The notes below the pieces were generated by a model. The model was not told where the DNA came from and ran no database searches. It saw only the letters and a program-made list of their open reading frames with translations. Both the position numbers and the translations under genes were made by a program. Positions 20,972 through 31,619 of a stretch of 64,000 nucleotides of DNA are shown piece after piece. The DNA is from Romanomermis culicivorax. Taxonomy: Eukaryota > Nematoda > Enoplea > Mermithida > Mermithidae. Positions within the stretch are counted from its first letter, which is position 1; every line of letters begins with the position of its first letter. Location: assembly GCA_963922205.1 (NCBI GenBank), contig CAWUHX010000034.1, positions 620,001 through 684,000 on the forward strand. Reading direction: 5' to 3'.

Positions 20972-21478
20972 CATACACCTCTACTCTCAAGTCTACATAT
21001 TATACGTGATACAAAACGGGTACCCGAATTACCCGTTTACCCGGGTAATGGTTTTCATTTTGTACCCGGGTAATTCGGGTACCCGGCGTGAAGCTCTAGT
21101 AAGAAGCCGGACGGTAGTAGACTCATCTACAAATGGAAAATGAACGCGATACAGTCAAGCTTGGGTTTTCAACCTATTTAAGAGTGCTCGCTAATAGGAC
21201 GTAGTAAAAAAATCATCATCAAACTATTACTGATTTCCATGTTCTGCTCGACTATCATTCAAACAAATTAACCCTGAAATATACTCTGATCCGATTGCTG
21301 CGAAGCACCTCATCTGTTACTGATCAGCATCTACCTGAACCTGTTGTTTACGGATGTTCAAAATGGTGGTTTCTCAATAAATATATCTCAATGTGGATCG
21401 GAGCTAACCGACTACCAACTCATCTCAACATTCGGATGGTGAGTTTCTAAGACACTCGGTAGAAAAGCTAAAAATTAC

Positions 21479-21562
21479 CTCGATGATAAGCAAAACAATG
21501 GCCACAATAGCAACAATTGTAAAATGCTCTTTCATATTGTCGAAAATCAAATCGGTGCAGCT
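21479..21562 (-). CDS. Tetraspanin exon: TM4 start
   Basis: 28 codons, SCTDLIFDNMKEHF then hydrophobic TIVAIVAIVLLIIE, bounded by TTGAAG and GTAATT. Matches the last EC2 cysteine and first half of TM4. Confidence 0.8.
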
Positions 21563-24500
21563 CTTCAATTGAAAAATATCGTGTTAAAGAAATCATTGAG
21601 CAAAGTTTCCAGAAATAGTTAACCTTAGCAGTTGGGTTTTTGGCGCAGCATTTATCCGTAACCGAAATCAAGCTCGGATTCAAGCAACCTTGACGACCGC
21701 AACAATGTAGCTAAAATCGACAAGTGATAGGGCAAAAAAATGTAAGGAAAAGTTGACGGAAGAAACAGAAAAAGTTCAATCAACGGCAAGAATTATACAA
21801 AGAAATTAAGGGATATTGTAATACATTTCTTCCGGCTGACTGGTGTTTGTCCCAGTCCAAGGCTTCCGAATCCGGCAATTTTTTTTTGAGCCCTGGTCGA
21901 GACGACAAGCGCATACTCCACGCTAGCCAATGATGAACGGCTTTGATGTCACCCAGGAAGCTTTTCAACACCGGTGACCGTACCAGAAGCCCCCTGTTGC
22001 TCCAAGGAGGAGGAACGTTGTGGTACAATATTTCTCTCATAGGCCCAGGACCCGGTTTCCAGGGTTTTTTTTTGACCTACGAGTCACAAGCCAAGTGGCT
22101 TGTTGACCTAAAATTTTACAAGCCATTCCAAATTTTTACAAGCCAATTTTATAATATCAGTATACGTGAATAAATTCCAATGCCAGGTTATTTTTTAAAG
22201 AAATGTATATATTGAGCATCACGGCAATCGATCAAAAAAGAGATGTCATTCAACATTATTCAATAACATTTTAGAGCCGTTAATTCATTAAAATTCAGGA
22301 AACATTTGAAATTTTTGAGTTTCTAATTTACAATCATTGTGGAACAAATTTTCCAGCAAACTGTCCAAGAACATAATGATTTTGAATTACATGAGAAATC
22401 GACGGTTAAGTCCTCTATGATGACAAGTGAGAGCCCAAAAAAGCTATTAATCTTTCCTGCCTGAAATGCTGCAAAATTTTTTTGGGTATTGACATTCTGC
22501 GATGCTGGAAAATCAATTTTCCAAACACTTATATGAAAAATTAGATTCGAATTTTCTGTTCAAAAGTCGTAATTTCTAGAATTTTATGTTTGAAAAATTT
22601 TAAAACCATGAATTTATTCACACACTCTCATGAACTTGGCCGAAAAGATATGAGTAAGAAGAGTAGAAATTTTCGAAAACTACTTCCATGAAGCTTTTGG
22701 ATTGATTTTACGTTAAGAAAGAAATAATCGCTTCAAAAAGTTTACAGACTTGACGTGATCTTTCTCAAAAATGTGAATCTTCATTAAATATCAAGATGAA
22801 ATATTGAAGATTACCAATTAAAACATGAGATGATTGAAACTATTTAAGATTAAATGATAAGTGAAGGTAGACATGTTAGAAGCAGCAGCTGAGCTAGGAA
22901 ATAAATAATAATGCTTATTTAAGTTATAACCGGCGCGAAGCGCCGGAAAATTTTTAGATTATGACCTTATAAAATGAACCAAAATGCATCTTTTCTGTAT
23001 CCGATATGATCAAACACATGACTCAAAAAATTCTGACAAGCCATTTTGGCTTGTTGGACTAAAATTCTACAAGCCATTTTGTCAGTCCAACAAGCCATGG
23101 CTTGTAAAATGCTAAAAAAAAACTATGCCGGTTTCACCACAAAACTCCGTATTAAGAGTAAAATGTCACGAGTTACGAGCCCCGTCTTGAGAGAGCTACG
23201 AATGGCCGTCTCACCAAAAATCAGAGTTTACGAGCAAGGAATTACGAGTCTAGGAGTGCTACGAGTGGCCGTTTCACCAAAAAAGAAAGTTTATGAGTAC
23301 GGGCCCACGAGTCATGAGTGTTACGAGCATACATGTAATTGGGGGGGGGGGCGTGCTATGGGAACCTCCCCCAGAAATCGTCGACCATATGGCTAGCCAT
23401 TGGGCGACCGTCCCCAGGATTTTCCAATCCAGTGTATGGCTAGCCACTGGATTGGAAAATCCTGGGGGGCGGTCACCCAATAGCTAGCCATATGGTCGAC
23501 GATTTCTGGGGGGGGGGTTCATAGATAGCACTCCCCCCAATTACATGTATGCTCGTAACACTCATAACTCGTGGGCCCGTACTCATAAACTTTCTTTTTT
23601 GGTGAAACGGCTACTCTAGCACTCCTAGACTCGTAATTCCTTTCTCGTAAACTATGATGTCTGGTGAGACGGCCATTCGTAGCCTTCTTAACACGGGACT
23701 CGTAACCATACATGCACGTGGGGGGGGGGCGTTTGACCCCCAGCAAATTTTATTGACCCCCAGCACATTTGACTCCCCTAGAAATGATTAAGTTGACGAA
23801 GGAAAATGATCAAGAGAGAAGAGAAAGTCGTCACGAAAATGGAAATGATGCTGTAGTTTAACAATTTTTCTAAACAAAGCATACTTGTTTCCAAAAGAGT
23901 AACATTAAAACTGTAAAAAGCGCTTTCTAAGCAAATTATTTAATATATCTGACTAATATAGTTCTAAAAATATGCCGTTTGGATGTTAGAAAACCTTTCT
24001 GAGACCTTTCTTTTCATTATCAAGAACGAAAAAAAATTTGTATTCCACCCCCCGTCCTGGCTGACCCAGCAGAATTTCTATGCTGTGCATGTAGCTCCTA
24101 ACTCGTGACATTTTACTCTTAATACGGAGTTTTGTGGTGAAACCGGGCCCAGGGCTTTTTTCCGTACCATCCTACCCATTTCCGTACAGTTATTATTTTC
24201 TATTTGCTCCATACTTTGTAGGTAATGTTTATAACACTAGTTCAAAGTGTGTCGTAAAAGTAAGAACATGGTTGCTCACTCTGAAATTGATCGAATAAAC
24301 GCCAATTTACTTGAACTTCACTCAAATCGCGTCACTTCTAAACTTTTGCGACTGGGGTATTAGTGTAGTACGTGCACCGGACTTCATATTTTGTGATCCA
24401 TTGTGAAATTTGCATATGTAACATAGTAACCTAGGTAAATCGATACCGTGAAGTTCAAAAATCATGTCAATTTTTTCCTACAGTAAGCCGATGTCGTTCT

Positions 24501-27500
24501 ACAGTACACTTTTCACATAAAAGTAATATGAAAACTACGCAATTAACAGCTTTAAAAAGTAAAAATAACACTTTACACATTACAAATTTGCATTTTTTAT
24601 CAAAAACAAATTAATGAAAGAAATCGCTCGTCAATTTCCTGTTGTTTAAACGCTTACTGTAAATTTATACTTTCTGAGAAATTATTTATCCTGCACTTAT
24701 TCTAAAATTAGTTTAGTTGTATTTATTTTATGATTATTTATTCATGGTATAAAATCGTAGCTCAGTAAGGTTGGATGGTTTAGCTCAATCGGTTAGGCGC
24801 TCGCTTCGAAGGCAACAGTCTGCAGTTCGAAACCCCCCGGAGACGAAGAAATTTGAGGAAAAAACAACGTCGAAAAAGTCCGGTGCACGTACTACACTAA
24901 TATCTTCGACTGGATTTCATGAGTTTTGGAGGAAAATGAAAAGTCTGGCATTGGCAAGACTACCGTTAAATTTCCATTTCAAGGCTTCTAAAATGTCAGA
25001 AAATGCATTTTTCAGCTTATTTTTTTGCAATCGTATGTTATCGACTGTTTTTAACGCAGATAATCATAATAATGCATCAAGAAGAGTGTTTTCAGATGAA
25101 TGAAACCACGAGAATGAAGTTCGCAGAAAATCCAGCGGCAGACATTCCATCTTTTATTTGCAGATCGTTAATGCCGGTGCGTGGCGCCGGAAAGTGGAAA
25201 GTTTTCTAAATTTCAATATCAATATTCTAGAATGCAGAAAAATGAATCACCTTTAATATTTATTTAATACAAAAATTAGGCACGCATCCGACAGTTTGGA
25301 TTCCTGAAGCAGAATGGACATCTGTCATTTTTCTGTGCTGAAGATGTGTGAATCATATTCCAAATGGGAAGTTTATGTTCACAAAACCCTAAAACTCAAC
25401 ACTGCAAAAAGATTTTCAGAAAATAATCGAGAAAAATCCTGATTTTTTTCCAACTATGTCAAGGAACAATACAAGATCAAACATTCATCCGTGATGTGTT
25501 GAATTTTAAACGCTTTAGGCAGAAGATAGGACGACATTTTTCAACCGTGACCTAGAAATAACATGCACAATTACAAATCATTTAAAATCCGGCGCGGAGC
25601 GCCGGAGAGTTTCATGGATTTTTCGTTTTAAAACGCATGAAAATAAATTTGTGGACAGGAAATCCAATAACTTTATCAAAAGGGCCGTCAGGCTTTAGGT
25701 TACACTGTGCATCCAAAAATCCGTACTGTACAGAAAACTTGGTAAAGTTTTCCGTACCAGCCTCAAAAAAATTCGCCTTGTACGGAAAAGACCCTGCTTA
25801 GGTCTGGTGTTTCATCCAGTCCACGATTTCTGAACAGGGTCGTTTTTATTGAGCCCTGGTCGAGATGACGATCCTATACTCGATACTGGCCAGTGGTGGG
25901 ACAGCTTCGGCGTCGTTCAACACTCGCGACTCTGAGTCAGTCAAAATAGTTTTGATTCATTATTCGCAAACAATAAAATTTTTAAGGTCAGATTGTACGC
26001 ACGGTAATAAACCTATGTCAAGTAAAAAATTCAGCTTCATTTCCCTCTCAAAATTTATGAATAGCTTTTTGAAGAGTCGACAAATTATTCTGAACACTAG
26101 AAAAAAATAGATAACAAATTTGCCGATGGTCACGCAGATTGATGTAACCCCATTCTTACACAGAATAAAATACCCACCTTGTTCTCCATCTGTTCCAGTC
26201 CTTCTTTAACCGATGCATTTTCGTATAAGCCTTGCAAAATTTTATCAATATCGTCCCGAATCTATCGAAAAATGAGTATTTTAAATCGTTTATTCATACT
26301 AATTTCAGGTTCTAAATATTTCACCTTTTCACGTTTGAAAAATATATAAATGCCACCCGCTATTTCGACCAAAAACAAAACGAAGATAATTGCGAAAAAC
26401 TAGAAAATAAAGGTAAAAATACAGGAAATCAAACAAAATAAATTACCATTCCCAAAAGGCAGGTATTTTCACAGCAAGCACCGCAACAACCCAGAAAACC
26501 GCAAATGAGCAAAAAAGCTCCAACGCCAGCGATAATATACAGGGCGATGTACATCTGAAAAATATTGAAGTTAACCCAAATCAGATGATGGCGATATTTT
26601 GAAATTAGTTGTAAGAGAATAAGCATTGATAAAAATCTGAATTGCAACAGGATAGCCCGTTTTCCAAAATTACAAATCGTGAAAATATCCCATAGAGAGT
26701 TAAATACAATCAGACTTTCCTGCGAGCTCTAACTACGACACTCCTATGATCTGACTGTGTCAAATAATTAATTACTTTGTAGATTTCTGGGGCTTCTATC
26801 GTACTGGATTTATCGATCAAAGTGGCGACGTTTTGAACAAAGTCGTTGTCGAACCGGGCCCAGATGGCCAGACCCAAAATGACACCACCGCATACCTCAA
26901 AATTTGAAAAAACTTGACATAAAATCATTGGATTTTCGGGAAAAATTTTATGGCACGTAAACTTTGTGGCTCTGAATCCTATAGCTGGGAAATCTTCAGT
27001 CCCAAAGGAACACTTTAAAGAGGAATCCAACCTACGATAGACATACTATTGTTGCGATGAATTACTCTTTTGAGTTTATTTTTTGAAATAAAAATTTTAA
27101 GTCGAACTTTAAATCGTGTTGCGTTCGGGATATACATGATGGGAGGAAGCGCCATAGAAAGCCCTCTAGAAATCAATGGCTCTATAGCTAGCGATTGGGT
27201 GAACATTGAACAACCAGGATTTTCCAATCCTATGGCCAGCTATTTGGTAGATATCCGTACTTTTAATCGGTCAGAGAAATATTGAAAAATGTCAATTTTT
27301 GAACGAAAAACGGTCAAAAGTCAATTTCCATGAGGCTTCGCGCGGTGAAGACATTTATTACGGGTTTCTTTGACAAAAATCACTAAATTTTGAACTGCTT
27401 TTCAGATTTTTTAAAGAAAAAATCGATTTTTTCCGATCAGCGACCCTTTCCTCAAATTTTGGTGAATGAGCGACCTTCGCCCAAAAAAAAGTCGCTTGAA

Positions 27501-28963
27501 CTCCCTAGACCTCGTTGCTCCGTCACATGTATAGTTCAAGACTTTTATGAGCAATCCTTTTCATTTGTAGAAAAAAAGAAAATGTCCTTGAAAAGCCGAA
27601 GACGTGAAATCGATGGCGAGAATAATTTTTATCAAAGCTATAGACGAAAAGGCTCTCTCATTAGTGAGATAAGTTTTTCGGCACCAAATTACGCCCATGC
27701 GTTTCACAGGCAAATCATGAGTGCGTTTTTTGGCCTAAAGCAGAACAAGTTAATTTGCCATTATGCCAAAAATTGGGCCAACTCGGAAAACTAGAAAATT
27801 TTGACGTCATACGGAGCAAAAATAGGCGATACCCCGACTTTAATGAGCACATTTTTCGCGTGGAATCAACCCAAAGACAAAAACGCTACACCATAATCAA
27901 TCATTCGCATTTTTGTTGGTGCATTTTCAGTTGTTGGTTATTTTCGCACAAACTAGTAAAGTCGTCTTTGAAACCGCACGTATTCCCCAAATCCCAAATT
28001 CACATAACCATCCTTATTGAAAAATGACCATCGGACAGCAAATATAGGCAGGCTAATTAATGTGCAAACAATTATTGGAAAAAAGAGTTTTTTGTCAAAA
28101 TCGATATTGCCTGGAAAAGAGCTAATACGGTTTTTCCAAGTGAAAGTAAGTGAAACATAGGATAGGCGTATAGACAACACAATTTATTTAATTTTTTGAT
28201 AGCCATTAGTATTTTGAGTGATTATTCAGAGTTTTTCCGAATAAAATCTATCAGGAACAATTTGATACAACAACAATTTTTCATGTCAGTGAAAAAATTT
28301 GGCTACAAAACTCGGGAAAGTTAGGCACTAAAGCTTGAAGCTTAAAGGAATCCTCAGAACATGCGCATGTAACACAAACTGAGAAGAATGGCTTGACTTG
28401 ATCAATGCTCAAAAATGAAAACTTTCAACCGTTTTCCTCTTTAACGCAAGCAGTTACACACCTAAATTTTGGTCATTTTGAGAAAATATAATTGTCAAGC
28501 AGATGTGAGAAATTTGAAAAAATCGAGCAAATTTTGTGAAATTTTAAGTTCTTTGATTTTTAAATCAAATTTCGATGTTGTTTTACAACTTTTACTTTTT
28601 TTCGACGTGAATATCACTTCGGGGCTGAATTGAAAATAGTCTCCAATTTCGTCCCGCAGGACTGATATTTCTCAATGTCCATGAGTTTCGAACGAGGATA
28701 TTTTTTTCATTTTTATGCTTTCAAAGAATTGTTTGTGTTTGCCAACAAAAATGTCACATATAGGGTAAGAGTGAAACCATTAACCTGAAACCCAAAATAA
28801 CACCACCTGAATCTTTTAGCCATTTATTTACCAAAAATTTGCTCCTATCTGAACTTTTGAACCGACTTTAATTGAAATTTAATAAAAAACTACTTACGAA
28901 AACCAAAAAATTGAAGGCGAAAAACAAATATTTGATGCACGTAGCGCTACAACCGGCCACCAT
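21479..28963 (-). CDS. Tetraspanin family gene (7 exons recognised, 3' end not found)
   Basis: Membrane scaffold protein of the tetraspanin family. Seven minus-strand exons with GT..AG boundaries, all phase 0: 28963-28898 (start Met, TM1), 26895-26776 (end of TM1, EC1), 26554-26447 (TM2 and cytoplasmic CC loop with GCCGACCENTCLL), 26399-26325 (TM3 with EIAGGIY), 26261-26178 (EC2 start), 21710-21624 (EC2 with the hallmark CCG in LHCCGRQGC and a second CC), 21562-21479 (last EC2 Cys and TM4 start). One short exon between EC2 start and LHCCG may be missing, and the C-terminal TM4/tail exon below 21479 was not found. The ~4.5-kb fifth intron is full of transposon derivatives. No TE-like features in the exons, so this is the host gene of the window. 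Subtype (CD63-, CD9-like etc.) not assigned. Confidence 0.85.
21624..21710 (-). CDS. Tetraspanin exon: CCG-containing EC2
   Basis: 29 codons from LHCCGRQGC to NPTAK. Preceded by a long pyrimidine tract and TTTTAG, followed by GTTAAC. The CCG motif is the family hallmark. Confidence 0.85.
21837..22048. repeat. Dispersed repeat shared with 25797-25935
   Basis: TGGTGTTTGTCCCAGTCCA and GAGCCCTGGTCGAGACGAC recur at 25804-25870 with the same order and spacing. Family unknown; it lies immediately left of the foldback element. Confidence 0.5.
22060..23127. mobile_element. Small hAT-like element, copy 2 (8-bp target duplication)
   Basis: Starts CAGGGTTTTTTTTGACC, ends AAAAAAACTATG. It is flanked by perfect octamers CCGGTTTC at 22052-22059 and 23128-23135, the size expected for hAT. 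The subterminal region repeats CAAGCC/GGCTTG hairpins and GTTGGACT/AGTCCAAC stems. Full-length relative at 19871. Inserted into the end of the foldback element inside a tetraspanin intron. Confidence 0.8.
22930..22946. repeat. CCGGCGC-GAA-GCGCCGG hairpin
   Basis: Perfect GC-rich inverted repeat in an AT-rich context. Related hairpins occur at 20778-20792, 25173-25190 and 25589-25605, each followed by GGAAA or a similar run, in otherwise different surroundings. Confidence 0.6.
23165..23710. repeat. Large imperfect palindrome (~545 bp) centred near 23437
   Basis: Left arm features (GAATGGCCGTCTCACC, TACGAGTCTAGGAGTGCTA, GAGTACGGGCCCACGAGT, ACATGTAATTGGGGG, CGTCGACCATATGGCTAGCC, AGGATTTTCCAATCCAGTG) recur in reverse complement in the right arm in mirrored order. 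The central ~180 bp are almost perfectly self-complementary and would form a cruciform or hairpin RNA. The gene-like frames across it are artefacts. Confidence 0.85.
24150..25796. mobile_element. Possible TIR element (CAGGG ends) with tRNA-like segment
   Basis: CAGGGCTTTTTTCCGTACC at the left and GTACGGAAAAGACCCTG at the right are inverted. Secondary CCGTAC/TGTACAG motifs sit near both ends. CAGGG ends suggest hAT type, but the flanking octamers do not match, so boundaries are provisional. It contains the tRNA-like stretch at 24769. Confidence 0.4.
24769..24841 (+). ncRNA. tRNA-like (Pol III A and B box) segment, probable SINE head
   Basis: TAGCTCAATCGG matches an A box and, about 40 bases on, AGTTCGAAACC resembles a B box (first G replaced by A). 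The D-arm-like part is good, but acceptor and T-stem pairing are incomplete, so this is not a working tRNA. A tRNA-derived SINE head is the likeliest reading; the extent of the body is unknown. Confidence 0.45.
25797..25935. repeat. Dispersed repeat shared with 21837-22048
   Basis: Second copy of the GGTGTTTCATCCAGTCCA...GAGCCCTGGTCGAGATGAC repeat, in the fifth tetraspanin intron. Confidence 0.5.
26178..26261 (-). CDS. Tetraspanin exon: EC2 start
   Basis: 28 codons, IRDDIDKILQGLYENAS to MENK, between CGATAG and GTGGGT. Charged helical start of the large extracellular loop. Confidence 0.78.
26325..26399 (-). CDS. Tetraspanin exon: TM3
   Basis: 25 codons, FFAIIFVLFLVEIAGGIYIF; the Glu in TM3 is conserved in the family. 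Boundaries TTCTAG and GTGAAA. Confidence 0.85.
26447..26554 (-). CDS. Tetraspanin exon: TM2 and CC loop
   Basis: 36 codons, MYIALYIIAGVGAFLLICGF then LGCCGACCENTCLL, the family's cytoplasmic palmitoylation-type cysteine loop. Boundaries TTTCAG and GTAATT. Confidence 0.88.
26776..26895 (-). CDS. Tetraspanin exon: TM1 end and EC1
   Basis: 40 codons, VCGGVILGLAIWARFDNDFV...EAPEIYK. GG-x-ILG-x-x-IW is typical of the TM1/EC1 junction. Acceptor GAG, donor GTAATT. Confidence 0.85.
27125..27245. repeat. Copy of the GGATTTTCCAATCC/GCTAGC repeat
   Basis: GCTAGCGATTGGGTGAAC...CCAGGATTTTCCAATCC resembles the arm of the 23400 palindrome (GCTAGCCATTGGGCGACC...CCAGGATTTTCCAATCC). It lies in tetraspanin intron 1. 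Confidence 0.5.
28898..28963 (-). CDS. Tetraspanin exon 1: start and TM1
   Basis: 22 codons, MVAGCSATCIKYLFFAFNFL then VF, followed by a consensus GTAAGT donor. C-I-K-Y-L-F-F-x-F-N is the typical tetraspanin N-terminus, which supports this Met. Confidence 0.85.
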
Positions 28964-30670
28964 CGTGCAAATGACGTAGATCAAATAATTCAGATATCAA
29001 TAGGTTTCCTAAAAATAAAAGAAAAACGCTCGCCCGAGAATATTTTCGAAAGTTCATCATTTCTCGGAACTTCGATAAAATTGCATAATATGTAAATAAA
29101 ATTCGAAGGAGCAAAAAACTAGGTAGCTATATCTATCCAATATGAATCTGTTCTATTTAAGTTTCTAAATAAGCACTAGCCATATTCGTGGAATGGGAAG
29201 GATTATCGTGTCAGCTGTTCTAGGAAAATCGCCTTCATCTCAAAGCCGGAAAAAGAGGTAAAAGAGGAAAAAATGCCAAAAATTGACATGTGGTGCTCGC
29301 ACCGAGAGCAAGTACAATATGCGTTGGAACGTTAGAATCATATAGATGCACCTTTAACACAGAAATTCATACGAAATGGTTTCCATACAAATGTAACTCG
29401 CAAACAGAAGGTACGCATACAATAGTTAAATGTGACTCTTCGTGAAATGACTGACTGATGGGTCGGTACAAGACCGTAAAATAGAAATGCCAACAACTGT
29501 GCATTTTCAACACACATTGATTGGCGCCCGGTTAGTCATAGAAAGCGATGCGTTACCAAAGCAACGAAAATATCACCGGTTTACCGGCAGATGAGACGTT
29601 TTTCGTGCATTTATGACGTAAAAGGCAACGACAGAAGGGGCTATCTAATAACGTTCATTTGTTGCTTGCAATTTTATGCAATAAAAGGTTATCATGTTAG
29701 ACATTAATTAAAATGTTATAACACAAGTAGAAATTGCAGCATCCACTTCAAATATTAATTTGGACGAAAGGAGTCCGATCAAATAATGCAGTCACAGGAT
29801 CCAAGACAGTTAATGATAAAAATGCAGAAAAACACGCGGCGAACCAAAAAATCAGCCGTCGATTCATTTTGATGAAACTTACAAAGAACTTGAAAACTTC
29901 CCTTTTACATATACCATCAACCAATAAGAAGGCTTAACACGTGTAAATCTTCCTATTGTTTACACTCACGGTTACTTTATTCGTCTGATGACCAATGCTT
30001 GGGGCATTTTTGGAAAATTTCAACCGCATTCAATGATCACTAAGAAAAATCGAAAATATATCACCTTTCTATGCTAAAACGTTGAAACAAATATTTTTCT
30101 GTCAACTGTAGTGTAATATTTGACACTTATGCTCAGAATGAAGGATCTTAGCAATCATCAGAGATGATATAGCATATGACTTCATCATAGGTGGCGCGAT
30201 AGCGTCAACCTATAATATACTTGGCCGCCAAATTTCATGTCCCCCCACCCTAGAGCCAAAACGGTAAGAGCTAGAACCTTCGGGTTTTTTCATAATTTCG
30301 GGCATAGGGGCAAACTATGGGGTGCCTATTGTCATTTGGCCTCTATCTGCAAGTCGTGCTCGGTGGAGCCCCAAAAACATGCAAAAAATGTACTTTTTTA
30401 GGCCCCCCAGTTCCACCATGCCCAGCAATGGGTGTGCCATATCCAAGCTCCATACTTCGGCCTAAGCATCTTGGGGGTGCAATCTCAAATGCGATTTTTC
30501 ATTTTTTTTAAATATGGCCTCAATTGAATCATATGGTGGTCCAAAGTCCCGGAAAACGCCCAATTCCCCAATTTTGTTATATAATACTTACGGCTTCAAA
30601 AAAATAATTTTTTGCAGCATAATGCGCTTCTAATTTTTTGCAGTTTAAATTGAACCGGTAGCCTTATTGG
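28964..30670. other. Upstream flank of the tetraspanin gene, no feature recognised
   Basis: AT-rich; should contain the promoter and any 5' noncoding exon of the minus-strand gene, but no core promoter element could be assigned. The small plus-strand ORFs (29734, 30317) have no recognisable similarity. 30200-30500 has a more GC-rich patch with GGCCCCCCAG-type runs of unknown nature. Confidence 0.4.
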
Positions 30671-30679
30671 GATTTTTGA

Positions 30680-31605
30680 GAATTTGATGGACGCTGTCAC
30701 TTTACACGAAAAATTATCCCGGGTGTAAACAAGCGTATTTCCGTAATTTTTTGGGGAAGGGGGTTTCCACCGCGGGGAATTTGATGAGTGCGATCACTTT
30801 ACATAAAAAAAACTATCCCGGGTGTAAACAACCGTATTTTCGTGATTTTTCAATGGAAGGGGTTTTCGACCACGGGGAATTTGATCAATACGATCATTTT
30901 ACATAAAAAACTATTACGGGTGTAAACAAGCGTATTTTCGTGATTTTTTGGTGGAAGCGGTTTTCGACTGTGGAGAATTCAATGGATGCGTCACTTTACA
31001 CAAAAAACTACCTGATGTGTAAACAAGCATATTTTCGGGATTTTTTTGTGGAAGAGGTTACGACTGCGGGGAATTCAATAGATGTGGTCACTTTACACAA
31101 AAAAAATTATTCCGAGTGCAAACAAGCGTATTTCCATAATTTTTTGGTGGAAGGGGTTTCCCACCACGGGGAAATTGATGGATGCGATCACTTTACACAA
31201 AAACTCATCCCGGGTGTAAACAAGCGTATTTTCGTGATTTCTCAGTGGAATGGGTTTTCGACCACGGGGAATTTGATCAATGCGATCTTTTTACATTAAA
31301 AAACTATCTGGCGAGTAAACAAGCATATTTTCGGGATTTTTTTGTGGAAGGAGTTTTCGACTGCTGGGAATTCAATGGATGCGTCACTATACGCACAAAT
31401 TTATATTGAGTGTAAACAAATATATTTCTGCGATTTTTGACGGAACATGTTTCTGACCATGAGGAATTCAATGGACGCAATCAGTTTACACAAAAATAGT
31501 CTGTACAAACAAAGGTATTTCTGCGATTCTTTGGGTTGAGGGATTCTTGACCATGGGGAATTCAATAGATATGGCCACTTTTCAGTCTGTTTACAACGTG
31601 TCTTA
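30680..31605 (+). repeat. Tandem array, ~98-bp unit, about nine copies
   Basis: Each unit holds GGGGAATTTGAT-like, CACTTTACACAAAAA, GTGTAAACAAGCGTATTTTCG and TTTTTTGGTGGAAG. The AAACAAGCGTATTT core recurs near 30727, 30820, 30921, 31018, 31117, 31216, 31314, 31411 and 31502. Later units are more diverged. Element F begins only ~15 bases after the array. The ORFs across it encode the repeat. Confidence 0.88.
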
Positions 31606-31619
31606 AGTACTATGCGGTT

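Larger units (their letters stand above)
19508..21098. mobile_element. Non-autonomous hAT-like element with a nested second element
   Basis: Left end CAGAGCTTCACAC, right end GTGAAGCTCTA, with inverted TACCCGGGTA-rich subterminal blocks (19533-19586 and 21018-21088). The flanking octamers GTGAGGAG (19500-19507) and GTAAGAAG (21099-21106) agree at 6 of 8, consistent with an aged 8-bp hAT target duplication. Interrupted by the element at 19871-20971. No transposase. Confidence 0.55.
22049..24148. mobile_element. Foldback/TIR element, interrupted by a hAT-like insertion
   Basis: Left end GGACCCGGTTTC (22048-22059, resuming at 23128 as CCGGTTTCACCACAAAAC) and right end GTTTTGTGGTGAAACCGGGCC (to 24148) are inverted copies of about 50 bp that include TCCGTATTAAGAGTAAAATGTCACGAGTTA. 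Between them lies a large inner palindrome (23165-23710). Repeated TTACGAG and GCCGTTTCACC motifs suggest internal duplication of the ends. No coding capacity. Confidence 0.6.

Noticed and set aside
23046-23746. Several 60-116 codon ORFs
   Set aside because: They lie across a large palindrome, mirror each other on both strands and lack similarity to anything recognised.
30940-31409. 119- and 75-codon ORFs with internal repeats
   Set aside because: Translations of the 98-bp tandem array.
30680-31605. CRISPR-like array
   Set aside because: Units are ~98 bp and diverged throughout, without short identical repeats and unique spacers; eukaryotic context.
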